From positions 1 through 42,767 of the forward strand of contig JAAFIC010000018.1 of assembly GCA_013298565.1 (NCBI GenBank): a stretch of 42,767 nucleotides of DNA. The letters run 5' to 3'. Shown in pieces: positions 1 through 8,497 of the stretch; position 1 is the stretch's first letter; each line of letters starts with the position of its first letter. This stretch comes from Alphaproteobacteria bacterium. GTDB taxonomy: Bacteria; Pseudomonadota; Alphaproteobacteria; Elsterales; Elsteraceae. The position numbers and the translations under genes were made by a program. The notes under the pieces were generated by a model. That model ran no database searches. It was not told the DNA's origin and saw only the letters and a program-made list of their open reading frames with translations.

Positions 1-48
1 CAACGCTTTAAGATGATCGTTCAGGCTGAAAAGAGATTGAGGGTCCAT
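1..48 (-). CDS. N-terminus of a probable IS transposase, cut by the left contig edge
   Basis: Reading leftward from the ATG at 48-46, 16 codons are open to the edge of the window (MDPQSLFSLNDHLKAL). This resembles the opening of IS5-type transposases, where a short SLF/DHL-like segment precedes a GDPLE motif, but only 16 residues are visible, so the family is a guess from memory. Contigs often break inside insertion sequences because these are repeated in the genome, which fits. No terminal inverted repeat or target duplication could be fixed between this start and position 110. Confidence 0.35.
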   Translation of the reverse strand, partial: MDPQSLFSLNDHLKAL

Positions 49-86
49 CGGCAGGCTCCAAGCAGCGACGCCCTCAGTGAATCACA

Positions 87-112
87 GCCCCGCTCAATGA
101 GCGAGGGTTTTT
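87..112 (+). terminator. Possible intrinsic terminator near the left edge
   Basis: CCCCGCTC at 88-95 pairs with GAGCGAGGG at 99-107 (8 pairs, one bulged A, three-base loop), followed by five T at 108-112. The shape fits a rightward rho-independent terminator. No rightward gene is visible to its left, so it may belong to the element at the left edge or be chance folding. Confidence 0.35.
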
Positions 113-493
113 GCGGGTGTCCAGCTCACGGGCGGCAAGTTCAAAGCCCCTGAAGCGATAACGGATACCGGGCTTGATGCCGATGGGCGTTTTGTTGTGC
201 TGGGCAGCGGGTCGCGCAATGGCGGGCAGGTGGCGGTTACGCAGCAGATGGCCGGGGCTGCGGTGCAAACGCTGAATGCGTTCCTGGATATGGTCGGCGG
301 CAAAATCGCCAATGCCGAGGATATCGCGGGCCTGCGCTACGGCACCAAAACCAACAAAAAGGGCCAGATGAGCTTCTTCGTCGGCCCGGATACTGATGTG
401 CACGCGAACAGCTTTAAGACGATGGACGAAGTCTTAGATTTTGGCGTGCACCGATACTGCCCTGTGGCCGAGGCGCAACCGTGGGCGGCGTGA
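101..493 (+). pseudogene. Remnant of an unrecognised protein gene (C-terminal part)
   Basis: The frame is open from 101, just after a stop at 98-100, to the TGA at 491-493. The only start in frame is GTG at 197, which would give 98 residues, but the upstream part reads equally well as protein (about VQLTGGKFKAPEAI then DADGRFVVLGSG), so the gene has probably lost its 5' end. The product has a repeated-glycine stretch, a KTNKKGQMSFFVGPDTDVHA segment and ends in AEAQPWAA. I recognise no family. It lies directly beside the transposase-like start at 48, which suggests disruption by an insertion. It could also be a short intact gene from GTG 197; no convincing ribosome site is seen there. Confidence 0.35.
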
Positions 494-537
494 CGACGTG
501 TGCGGTGGAATCTGATTGCAACCGGCGCTGAGATACT

Positions 538-734
538 TAGAGCGTCTTGCGGAAAGGTTGACGCAAGACGCTCTAGTTTTATCTTAGCCCTCGCCGCCCG
601 GTGCGTTTGACGCGCCAAGCGCATCGCCGGGCGCATCCGCGCCCTTGGCCGCAGCCTCACCCGACACGCTTGGCGTGTCAAACACGCCTGATGCGGCTTA
701 TAGAGCCGCGCCAGAGTTAAGGCGCGCGGCTCTA
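538..734 (+). repeat. Dispersed hairpin repeat, copy A (full length)
   Basis: The left hairpin has perfect 14-base arms (TAGAGCGTCTTGCG at 538-551, complement at 562-575). A middle section contains GACACGC-TTG-GCGTGTC, and a right hairpin runs from TAGAGCCGCGCC at about 700 to GCGGCTCTA at 734. The outer ends are TTAGAGC and GCTCTAA. Nearly the same sequence occurs inverted at 20937-21134, and shorter forms lie at 22882-23050 and 30562-30643. Long open frames across it are repeat translation and not genes. Confidence 0.9.
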
Positions 735-1027
735 AATCATGGATTTTAATGGGAATTATCCGTGAGCGCATCAAACCCGATAGCATCGTTTATACGGCTC
801 AAAATCCCGTTTGGTGCTCAAAATCGCACGGTTATTGCGGGTCTCCAGCTTTGAAGCGTCTTCATTCGGCGTCTGGAAGCGTTTTACCGATTTAGCCCTA
901 TAATATTTTCATTCTGACCCCTTGATAGGCTCGCCACACGCTGAAATTTAATTCAGTATCGTTGAAGGATGCTCTGTGAGCGCGCTGCCCGTTGCTCTGG
1001 ACTCCTTTTGTGCGGGAAGGCGGGCCA
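735..1027. other. Non-coding stretch before the DUF1465 gene
   Basis: I see no convincing gene here. Positions 815-882 align base for base, diverged, with 91-158 near the left edge; the best shared stretch is TTGCGGGTxTCCAGCT, and both begin GCTCAA. A TATAAT hexamer at 899-904 could be the -10 box of the next gene, but no good -35 lies 16-18 bases upstream. The GTG at 763 opens only about 30 codons. Confidence 0.4.
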
Positions 1028-1471
1028 ATGGGAACGGTCTTTTTCCGGGGTACGTATGATGAGGCGTTTCAGCTTCTGCTGGAAGCGCGGGACTATCTCA
1101 CCTATCTCGAACCGTCCGAACGGGCGGTGTTAACGCTCAATCAGCGCCTTGCGGCTAATCAAGAGGCCATGCGCCTTACCTCGCGGCTAACGCAAGTTAT
1201 GGCTTGGCTGCTGGTGCGCCGGGCAGTGCAAGCAGGTGAGATTAGTTTTGAGGACGCTCTGCATTCTGACCGCCGCCTCGACGGTCAGGGCGTTTGCCTA
1301 ACGCAGATCGGTGATGAAGATGCCGCCCCACTGCCGCGCGGCTTGAAAGACCTGCTTGGGCGATCCTATCGTCTTTACGCGCGGGTTGATCGGCTCGATA
1401 AAGCGATGGGGCCGATGCTTGGGGGTGCCCCTGGGTGTGCCGACGCGAGCTTCGCGCACACAACGCATTGA
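1028..1471 (+). CDS. DUF1465 family protein, RcdA-like
   Basis: The 147-residue protein has the DUF1465 signature: an N-terminal TVFFRGTYDEAFQLLLEARD segment, then a helical SRLTQVMAWLLVRRAVQAGE segment. In Caulobacter the family member RcdA is an adaptor that helps the ClpXP protease degrade the cell-cycle regulator CtrA; many relatives are annotated only as DUF1465. I chose ATG 1028 because a GGAAGG-like ribosome site lies upstream and family members start close to TVFF; a TTG at 992 would add 12 residues. The gene stands alone and converges with rpmE. ctrA itself is at 23.9 kb in this window, so a link to CtrA turnover is plausible but inferred. Confidence 0.8.
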   Translation: MGTVFFRGTYDEAFQLLLEARDYLTYLEPSERAVLTLNQRLAANQEAMRLTSRLTQVMAWLLVRRAVQAGEISFEDALHSDRRLDGQGVCLTQIGDEDAAPLPRGLKDLLGRSYRLYARVDRLDKAMGPMLGGAPGCADASFAHTTH

Positions 1472-1501
1472 ATCTCGCCAGGCTCATTAAATTTCACACG
1501 G

Positions 1502-1533
1502 CAAAAATGGAAAGTGGCCCCGAAGGGCCACTT
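1502..1533 (-). terminator. Intrinsic terminator of rpmE
   Basis: Perfect 9-base arms AAGTGGCCC and GGGCCACTT (1512-1520 and 1525-1533) are separated by four bases that read TTCG on the minus strand, a very stable tetraloop. On the minus strand the stem is followed by a T run (positions 1507-1503). It sits 48 bases past the rpmE stop. Confidence 0.85.
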
Positions 1534-1580
1534 GAACCAATTGCCAAAAACTAAGCTCCAACCAGAACTTAGAGTTTGTT

Positions 1581-1808
1581 TTAGGCTTTGATACCCAGAT
1601 TGGCGAAACGCTTGTTGAAGCGTGCCAACTGGCCACCGATGTCCAGCATCCGCTGATTACCACCGGTCCAAGCCGGGTGCGACGTCGGATCGATTTCCAG
1701 ACGTAACGTATCCCCCGGCTTCCCGTAGGTCGAACGGGTTTGATAAGTGTGACCATCCGTCATCACAATCGTGATGGGGTGGTAATTGGGGTGAATGTCC
1801 TTTTTCAT
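1581..1808 (-). CDS. rpmE: 50S ribosomal protein L31
   Basis: The 75-residue product starts [19 protein letters not shown], the classic L31 opening, and continues with the TYQTRSTYG and [10 protein letters not shown] motifs. It lacks the zinc-binding cysteine pairs seen in the Cys-containing L31 form, as is usual in alphaproteobacteria. It binds the large ribosomal subunit near the central protuberance. The frame extends upstream to 1859, but the ATG at 1808 matches the family start. A small hairpin (1853-1865, CTCGC-AAA-GCGAG) lies in the leader. The gene has its own terminator and diverges from the ABC exporter gene. Confidence 0.97.
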   Translation of the reverse strand: MKKDIHPNYHPITIVMTDGHTYQTRSTYGKPGDTLRLEIDPTSHPAWTGGNQRMLDIGGQLARFNKRFANLGIKA

Positions 1809-2023
1809 CGACGCTCTCGCAGCACAGGTTGGCCGTTTCCGGCACAGCAAAACTCGCAAAGCGAGGCTTCTATCTGAAGCGCCCCTCGCTGTCCAGCGGG
1901 CTTGTCGGTTTCGCTCAATTTTCTCGCTGGTTGTCGTGCGCGGATGAGGCTGCTATGACCCCCGCCGGAGTTAGAGCATTGTTCACGTGCTCTTGCCGTC
2001 GATAGCCGATGAGGATGAGGGCC

Positions 2024-3832
2024 ATGCGCCAACCCAGGTCTATTCCTGCCGCTTCTGGTAATGCCGCCCCTGGAGCTGAGCGGGAACGGAGCCGTCGTTT
2101 AGGCTCCTTACGCTTCTTACTCGCCTATCTCAAGCCTTATCGGCTTCAGATGGCGGGGGCAGGCTGCGCGTTGATCGTGGCGGCGGGGACCGTGCTGGCG
2201 CTGGGATCGGGTTTACGCCATTTGGTCGATCAAGGGTTCGTATCGGGCAATGCCGTATTGCTCGATCAAGCCGTTTTGGTGCTGATGGCCGTGGTCATTG
2301 TGCTCGCGCTGGCCACCTTCAGCCGCTTCTATCTGGTGTCTTGGCTCGGCGAGCGGGTAGTGGCGGATATTCGCCGCGATGTGTTTGCCCGCGCCTTGCG
2401 GCTCGATGCTACTTTTTACGATACCGCCCGCACGGCTGAAATTCAGTCGCGCCTGACCACGGATACGACGATTATCGAAAGCGTCGTCGGCTCGTCCTTT
2501 TCCATCGCCTTGCGGAATTTCCTGCTGTTCCTCGGTGGCTCGGTGATGCTGCTGATTACCAGTGCCAAGCTAACCGGCCTTGTCTTCCTCGTCGTGCCAT
2601 TGGTCGTGGGGCCGATTATTCTTATTGGTCGCCGCGTGCGCGCGCTGTCGCGGCAAGCGCAAGACGAAGTGGCAGCGGTGGGCGTGCAAATCTCCGAAGC
2701 GCTCCAGGGCGTTCGGACCGTGCAAGCGTTTACCCACGAGGCGGTGGAGCAGCGCCAGTTCGAGGGGCGCATTAACGCCGCCTTTGCCGCCGCCCGCGCC
2801 CGCATCGCCGCCCGCGCCCAACTAACCGCGATTGTGATTCTGCTGGTTTTTGGCGCTATCAGCATCATTCTGTGGATTGGAGGGCATGATGTGCTATCGG
2901 GAACACTGTCGCCCGGTGATCTGTCGGCCTTCGTGTTTTATGCCGCCGTGGTCGCGGGTGCGGTTGGGGCAATCTCGGAAGTCGTGGGCGATTTGCAGCG
3001 CGCTGCGGGGGCCTCGGAGCGCCTGATCGAGCTTGCAACGACAATCCCCGCCATTCAGGCCCCCGCCCATCCCAAGGCGCTTGTGCGGCCCGCACGCGGG
3101 GGCGTGAGCTTTGAGGCGGTTTGCTTCCGCTATCCCACGCGCCCGGATCGGCCTTCGTTGGATGGCATTAGCTTTTCGGTGGCCCCTGGCGAGCGCGTGG
3201 CTCTGGTAGGCCCCAGCGGCGCGGGCAAGACGACGGTGCTACAACTGTTGCTGCGCTTCTACGATCCCGAAAGCGGTATTATCCGGTTCGATGGCCAAGC
3301 CCTGACCGATCTCGACCCCACCGATTTGCGCGGGGCGATGGCGATTGTGGCGCAAGAGCCGATGATCTTCGCCGGAACCGTTGCCGACAACATTCGCTAC
3401 GGTCGCCCAGACGCCCCCGACGCCGCCGTGCGCGCCGCCGCCGAAGCCGCGTTCGCCGCCGAGTTCATCGAAAAACTGCCCCATACCTTCGAGACGCAAT
3501 TGGGCGAACGCGGGATGCGCCTGTCCGGCGGTCAACGCCAGCGCATCGCTATCGCCCGCGCCATTCTGCGCCAACCGGCATTGCTGCTGCTGGATGAGGC
3601 CACCAGCGCACTAGACGCTGAATCCGAACGCGCGGTTCAGCAGGCGCTGGATGGGTTGATGCGCGAACGCACGACGCTCGTTATCGCCCATCGCCTGGCG
3701 ACCATCGTAAGCTGCGACCGGATTCTCGTGCTCGACCAAGGCCGCATCATCGAAAGTGGTACGCACGATACCCTCGTCGCCCAAGGCGGGCTGTATGCCC
3801 ATTTAGCGGCCTTGCAGTTTAACGCTCGGTAG
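2024..3832 (+). CDS. ABC exporter, fused membrane and ATPase domains (MsbA/ABCB type)
   Basis: The 602-residue half-transporter has six predicted membrane helices in the first ~320 residues and a nucleotide-binding domain after ~350. The Walker A motif GPSGAGKTT (~396), signature LSGGQRQR (~499), Walker B LLLLDEATSALD (~520) and switch histidine IAHRL (~554) are all intact. It should act as a homodimer in the inner membrane, exporting lipids, drugs or other hydrophobic compounds; the substrate cannot be read from sequence. In-frame ATGs lie at 2009, 2015 and 2024; I prefer 2024 because GAGGATGAGGG directly precedes it. It converges with the RND pump genes across a 52-base gap. Confidence 0.93.
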   Translation: MRQPRSIPAASGNAAPGAERERSRRLGSLRFLLAYLKPYRLQMAGAGCALIVAAGTVLALGSGLRHLVDQGFVSGNAVLLDQAVLVLMAVVIVLALATFSRFYLVSWLGERVVADIRRDVFARALRLDATFYDTARTAEIQSRLTTDTTIIESVVGSSFSIALRNFLLFLGGSVMLLITSAKLTGLVFLVVPLVVGPIILIGRRVRALSRQAQDEVAAVGVQISEALQGVRTVQAFTHEAVEQRQFEGRINAAFAAARARIAARAQLTAIVILLVFGAISIILWIGGHDVLSGTLSPGDLSAFVFYAAVVAGAVGAISEVVGDLQRAAGASERLIELATTIPAIQAPAHPKALVRPARGGVSFEAVCFRYPTRPDRPSLDGISFSVAPGERVALVGPSGAGKTTVLQLLLRFYDPESGIIRFDGQALTDLDPTDLRGAMAIVAQEPMIFAGTVADNIRYGRPDAPDAAVRAAAEAAFAAEFIEKLPHTFETQLGERGMRLSGGQRQRIAIARAILRQPALLLLDEATSALDAESERAVQQALDGLMRERTTLVIAHRLATIVSCDRILVLDQGRIIESGTHDTLVAQGGLYAHLAALQFNAR

Positions 3833-3884
3833 GGGCTGAAGGGGGGGGAGAAGTCCGCGCGCGCCGCGCCCTCACTCCGCATCC

Positions 3885-6800
3885 TCACTCTGCCGGGGCT
3901 GGCGGCGGCAGGGCCGAATTTGTCACGCTGGGTTTGCGCGTTAGCCATTCGGAGAGGCGCTCGAAGTAGATATACACTACGGGCGTGATGTAGAGGGTGA
4001 GCAGTTGCGACACGAGCAACCCGCCGACGACGGAGACGCCGAGCGGCTGGCGCAATTCTGCCCCGGCCCCATGCCCAACCGCAATGGGCAGCACGCCCAT
4101 GATGGCGGCAAAAGTGGTCATCATAATGGGGCGGAAGCGGATAATGCAGGCGTCGTAGATGCTTTTTTCAGCGTTATTATCGCCCTCGCGTTTTCGCTCT
4201 AGGGCGAAATCTATCATCATAATGGCGTTTTTCTTCACGATGCCGATGAGCATGATGATGCCGATAATGGCGATAACCGATAGGTCCATATTGAACACTT
4301 GCAAGGTCCACAGCGCGCCGAGGGCAGCAGAGGGCAGACCCGACAGAATAGTGATCGGATGAATAAAACTTTCGTAAAGCACCCCAAGAATGATGTATAC
4401 GGCCAGCACAGCCACCAGCAGCAGCATCCCCTGGCCGCGTTCAGCGTCTTCAAAGACTTTAGCGGAACCTTGGAAGGCGCTAGAAATAGTGACGGGCAGG
4501 GCGAGTCGCTGTTCCATTTCCTTGATCTGATTCACGACCTGCCCTAGCGCCACGCCCTGATTCAAGGAGAAGGAGAGGGTAACTGCCGCAAGTTGGCCCT
4601 GATGATTGACCGACAGCGGGCCGACCGAGCGGCTGATGCTGGCGAAGGTTTCCAGCGGGATCAGTGTGCCGTTGGCGGCGCGAACATACACCGCGTTAAG
4701 CCCGTTCATACTGCTTTGGAACTTCGGATCCGCCTCTAAAATCACCGAATAATCATTCACCGATGTGAAGATGGTGGAGGCTTGGCGGGTACCGAAGTAG
4801 CTGTAAAGGGTTGTGCGGAGGGTATCTATGCTTACCCCAAGGGTCGCAGCCTTGTCGCGGTCTATATCAATCATTGCTTGCGGTGAGCGGATGCGAAGAT
4901 CGGAGGAGACATCTTGCACGCCGGGCATCCGCCGTAACTCGGCCTCAAGGCGCGGTGCCCAAGCGAAAAGCTCGGCTGTATCAACGCCTTGCAGCGTAAA
5001 TTGATAGGCAAAGTTGGACTGCCGCCCGCCAATTCGCAGATTCTGCACAATATTAACGGAAGCATCGATGCCGGGCACGGTTCGCATCTTATTACGAAGC
5101 TGGGCTACAACTGCTTTTACGTCTTGTGTGGTGCGCTGGTCTTTCGGCTTCAGGCCAACAAACATTTGCCCAGTATTGCCGCCGCGCGAGCCAAACCCCC
5201 CGGCGACGGAATTGACCGTCATCACGTTCGGGTCGGCGGCGACGATAGCAGCAAGCTGCTGCTGCTTTTCGGCCATCGCTGGGAAGGCGGTATCTTGATT
5301 GGCTTCGGTAGAAATATTCAACAGGCCAGTATCTTCTTCCGGGAAGAAGCCGCGCGGCATTTGGCGGAACTCATGCACCGTGTAGAAAGTGAGGGCGATG
5401 GTGAACAGCAGCATGAAGAATTTATGGCGCAGCACGAGACGCAGGCTGCGGTCATAACCGTTCTGCATGGCCATAAAGCCCGCTTCCAAGATACGCCCCA
5501 ACAGATTTTCCCGTTCGCCATGCTTGTGGGGAGGCAAAAAGCGCGCGCACATCATCGGCGTGAGCGTGAGGGACACGAAGCCGGATACGAGAATCGCAAG
5601 GCTAATCGTTACCGCAAACTCGAAGAAAATGCGGCCCACCACTCCGCCCATAAACAGCACGGGAATGAAGACCGAAATAAGCGATAGAGTAATCGAGATA
5701 ATCGTAAAGCCAATTTCCCGGCTGCCTTTCAGGGCGGCCTCCATCGGCGATAGACCTTTTTCGGTATAACGAACGATATTCTCTAGCATCACGATAGCGT
5801 CATCAACGACGAACCCAACGGCTAAAGTCAGCGCCATTAGGGAGATATTGTTGAGGCTAAATCCGCACAGATACATCCCCCCCAGCGTGCCGATAATCGA
5901 AATGGGCAGTGCCAGCGAGGGAATAAGCGTCGCCGAAACCTTACGAAGGAACAAAAAGATGGTTAACACCACCAGGGCTACCGTGAGCAGGAAGGTAAAC
6001 TGCACGTCGGCAATCGAATCGCGGATCGAGACCGAACGGTCGTTCATCACGGCGATGTTGATTGAGGGCGGCACTTGCGCGCGAAAAACCGGAATAAGGG
6101 CCTTCACCGCATCAACAACGTCAATCGTATTCGCGCCCGGCTGGCGTTGAATAGCGAGCGTGATGGAGCGCGTGCCGTTGTACCAACTTGCCACGCGGTC
6201 GTTCTGGACCGAATCGAGCACCTTAGCAATATCGCCCAAGCGCACGGGTGCGCCGTTACGGTAGGCTACCACCAGTGGCAAGAAATCCTTCGCGACTTCA
6301 GGCTGACCACTGGTTTTGAGGATCAACGTCTGCTTATCACCATTAAGGCTGCCGACGGGTGTTGTTGACGTGGCGGACGTTAAAGCGCGCTGCACGTCGT
6401 CAATACTGATACCCAGCGAGGCCATTGCCTGCGGGTCCACCTGCACGCGCACGGCAAACTTCTGCCCGCCGAAGATATTGACCTGCGACACCCCCGTAAG
6501 CGTCGAGAGCCGCTGCGCCATCAGGGTTTCGGCGTAATCATGCACTTGACTGAGGGGGAGAATCGAGGAACTGACCGATACCAATAAAATCGGTTCATCT
6601 GCCGGGTTTACTTTGCGGAAGGAGGGCGGGCTGGGAATCTCGCGCGGCAAGCGCCGGGTTGCAACCGACAGCGCCGATTGCACATCCAGCGCCGCCGCGT
6701 CGATGTCGCGGTTCAAATCGAACTCCAGCACAACTTGGGTATTGCCCAGCGTGCTGGTGGAGGTGATCGAGGTGATCCCCCCGATATTGGAAAATTCCCG

Positions 6801-7004
6801 CTCCAACGGCGTCGCGACCGAGGCACCCATTGTTTCGGGACTGGCCCCCGGCAGGCTGGCCGTCACCACAATGGTGGGAAAATCCACCTTGGGCAGGGCA
6901 GCTACCGGCATTTGTTTATAGCCCGCTATGCCCAGCAGAATGAGCGCCGCCATCATCAGCGTGGTCATCACCGGGCGTCGAATGCAGAGTTCGGAGATAT
7001 TCAT
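3885..7004 (-). CDS. RND efflux pump inner-membrane subunit (HAE-1 family, MdtB/C-like)
   Basis: The 1039-residue product is the usual RND permease length. It starts MNISELCIRRPVMTTLMM, has two large periplasmic loops between helix 1 and 2 and between 7 and 8, and carries the family segments GASPETMGASVATPLEREF and VGFVVDDAIVMLENI (the proton-relay helix 4 region). It uses the proton gradient to pump drugs or other compounds from the periplasm. An AGGAA site precedes the ATG. The adaptor gene ends 36 bases upstream, so the two form an operon. No outer-membrane channel gene lies nearby; such pumps often borrow a TolC-like protein encoded elsewhere. Confidence 0.95.
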   Translation of the reverse strand: MNISELCIRRPVMTTLMMAALILLGIAGYKQMPVAALPKVDFPTIVVTASLPGASPETMGASVATPLEREFSNIGGITSITSTSTLGNTQVVLEFDLNRDIDAAALDVQSALSVATRRLPREIPSPPSFRKVNPADEPILLVSVSSSILPLSQVHDYAETLMAQRLSTLTGVSQVNIFGGQKFAVRVQVDPQAMASLGISIDDVQRALTSATSTTPVGSLNGDKQTLILKTSGQPEVAKDFLPLVVAYRNGAPVRLGDIAKVLDSVQNDRVASWYNGTRSITLAIQRQPGANTIDVVDAVKALIPVFRAQVPPSINIAVMNDRSVSIRDSIADVQFTFLLTVALVVLTIFLFLRKVSATLIPSLALPISIIGTLGGMYLCGFSLNNISLMALTLAVGFVVDDAIVMLENIVRYTEKGLSPMEAALKGSREIGFTIISITLSLISVFIPVLFMGGVVGRIFFEFAVTISLAILVSGFVSLTLTPMMCARFLPPHKHGERENLLGRILEAGFMAMQNGYDRSLRLVLRHKFFMLLFTIALTFYTVHEFRQMPRGFFPEEDTGLLNISTEANQDTAFPAMAEKQQQLAAIVAADPNVMTVNSVAGGFGSRGGNTGQMFVGLKPKDQRTTQDVKAVVAQLRNKMRTVPGIDASVNIVQNLRIGGRQSNFAYQFTLQGVDTAELFAWAPRLEAELRRMPGVQDVSSDLRIRSPQAMIDIDRDKAATLGVSIDTLRTTLYSYFGTRQASTIFTSVNDYSVILEADPKFQSSMNGLNAVYVRAANGTLIPLETFASISRSVGPLSVNHQGQLAAVTLSFSLNQGVALGQVVNQIKEMEQRLALPVTISSAFQGSAKVFEDAERGQGMLLLVAVLAVYIILGVLYESFIHPITILSGLPSAALGALWTLQVFNMDLSVIAIIGIIMLIGIVKKNAIMMIDFALERKREGDNNAEKSIYDACIIRFRPIMMTTFAAIMGVLPIAVGHGAGAELRQPLGVSVVGGLLVSQLLTLYITPVVYIYFERLSEWLTRKPSVTNSALPPPAPAE

Positions 7005-7040
7005 CGAAGGTTCCTGCCGGGAAGCGGGCTAAAGGGGCTA

Positions 7041-8297
7041 TCAGCTACGGGTGGCTGGGGGTGGCGCACCGCCCGAGCGATTGCCGCGCGGTTGCGGGGC
7101 TGCCGCAGCGGGATCGCGCACGTCAACCCGCGTGCCGTTGGTTAGGCGCAACTGACCGTCGGTTACAACACTCTCGCCCGCGTTGAGGCCCTTGGCGAGA
7201 ATGCTGCGACTGCCAACCGTACGCGCCACTGTTACCGGGCGAAGCTCCACCTGCTTTGCCTCGCCCCCCCCTTCGGCGGGGATGACGACATAAACATATT
7301 GGCCCTGCTGCCCCGTTTGCACAGCGGCGCTTGAAATACTTAAGGCGTCTTGTTGCACCCCTAAGCGCACCGTGATCGGCGCGAACATGCCTGGCCATAG
7401 GCTATTGTCTTCGTTGGGGAAAATCGCCTTGGCTTGGAAGGTGCCCGTGGTTTGGTCGATGGTATTATCGTAAAAGCTAACCTGCCCAACAGAGCGGCTA
7501 TCGGGCTGGTCCGGGGTTTGCGCGATCACGCCGACTTTTCCCGTCGCCATCGCGTCCCGCATTTCCGAGAAATGCTTTTGCGGAACCGAGAACAGCACAT
7601 TGATCGGGCGGAGCTTGCGGATCGTGACCAAGGAGGCAGTATCGTTGGCTTTCACCAGATTGCCCTTGGTGAGCTTGATTTCCCCGGCTCTGCCGCTAAT
7701 CGGCGCGGTGATTTTCGTGTAGCCCAGGTTCACCCGCAGCACTTCGATCTGCGCTTGGCTGGCCTTGATCGACTGATCGGCAGTAGAGGAGGCCGTGCGC
7801 GCAGTATCGAAGGCTTGCTGCGAGGCGATATTGCTGGCCATCAAAGTCTGTTGGCGCTCCAACGTGCGTTTGGCATTGGCAGATACCGCCATATCGCGCT
7901 GCAAATTGGCTTCTGCCTGCCGCAACTGCGCTTCAATCGTTCGGCCATCGAGCGTGAACAGCAAATCGCCTTCTTTTACTTCCTGCCCGTCGCTGATGTG
8001 AACATTCAGAATGATCCCATCGAGCCGCGCCTTAACCCCGACGACCTCCGCCGCCTGGACCGAGCCAATGGCAGTGATTTCGATGGGTTGTGGGCCGCGT
8101 TCGACTGGGGCGGCAAATACCGGCTGCGGGCGCGCGTTAGCACGACCCCCGGCCTGCCCCTCTGCCGGGGCCGTTGCCGTTGCTGTGCCAGCAACGCGCG
8201 CGGTAATCTGCGCGCGCAGCGCTGGGGATTGCCAGACGAAGATACCCCCAACGATCAGGACCAGCCCCGCACTCAGCCAACCATATTTCGCCCGCAT
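7041..8297 (-). CDS. RND efflux periplasmic adaptor (MdtA-like membrane fusion protein)
   Basis: The 418-residue product begins with a hydrophobic segment (WLSAGLVLIVGGIFVW) that anchors or exports it. It continues with a lipoyl-like half (GVKARLDGIILNVHISDGQEVKEGDLLFTLD), a long alpha-hairpin (~120-190), the second lipoyl half (LGYTKITAPISGRAGEIKLTKGNLV) and a beta-barrel. The tail is rich in Pro, Gly and Ala. It bridges the RND permease downstream to an outer-membrane channel. The gene is first in the two-gene operon and diverges from livH. Confidence 0.94.
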   Translation of the reverse strand: MRAKYGWLSAGLVLIVGGIFVWQSPALRAQITARVAGTATATAPAEGQAGGRANARPQPVFAAPVERGPQPIEITAIGSVQAAEVVGVKARLDGIILNVHISDGQEVKEGDLLFTLDGRTIEAQLRQAEANLQRDMAVSANAKRTLERQQTLMASNIASQQAFDTARTASSTADQSIKASQAQIEVLRVNLGYTKITAPISGRAGEIKLTKGNLVKANDTASLVTIRKLRPINVLFSVPQKHFSEMRDAMATGKVGVIAQTPDQPDSRSVGQVSFYDNTIDQTTGTFQAKAIFPNEDNSLWPGMFAPITVRLGVQQDALSISSAAVQTGQQGQYVYVVIPAEGGGEAKQVELRPVTVARTVGSRSILAKGLNAGESVVTDGQLRLTNGTRVDVRDPAAAAPQPRGNRSGGAPPPATRS

Positions 8298-8414
8298 TAG
8301 AACCCCATCCCAATCGTGGCCGCCCTTGAATCTCGGCGGCAGTCAGACTACGCCTAAGTGTATATAGGATTCTTGGGGCGTTCTCATCCCCGCAACGTCG
8401 GTGCGCTGCAAAAA

Positions 8415-8448
8415 AAGAACCCCGCCCGATAAAACTGTCGGACGGGGT
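8415..8448 (-). terminator. Orphan leftward intrinsic terminator
   Basis: ACCCCG and CGGGGT arms plus inner pairs (8419-8429 with 8438-8448) form a stem. On the minus strand it is followed by TTCTTTTTTTG. That fits a leftward terminator, yet no leftward gene ends here. It may block antisense transcription out of livH toward the RND operon, or end a small RNA. Confidence 0.55.
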
Positions 8449-8497
8449 GTAGGTCGCAATCTCTTGCGAGGGGTCGAGTGCAGAGTTGGCGTGGATT

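Noticed and set aside
337-786. Minus-strand frame of 149 codons, sharing its Arg-rich middle with a frame at 20990-21229
   Set aside because: The shared part is translation of the dispersed repeat, which explains the identity; the rest is antisense to the gene remnant.
4989-5687. Plus-strand frame of 232 codons opposite the RND permease gene
   Set aside because: It has no recognisable motif or start signal; it mirrors conserved codons of the permease.
7434-8300. Plus-strand frame of 288 codons opposite the RND adaptor gene
   Set aside because: It is a GC-driven shadow of a well-supported gene with all adaptor motifs intact.
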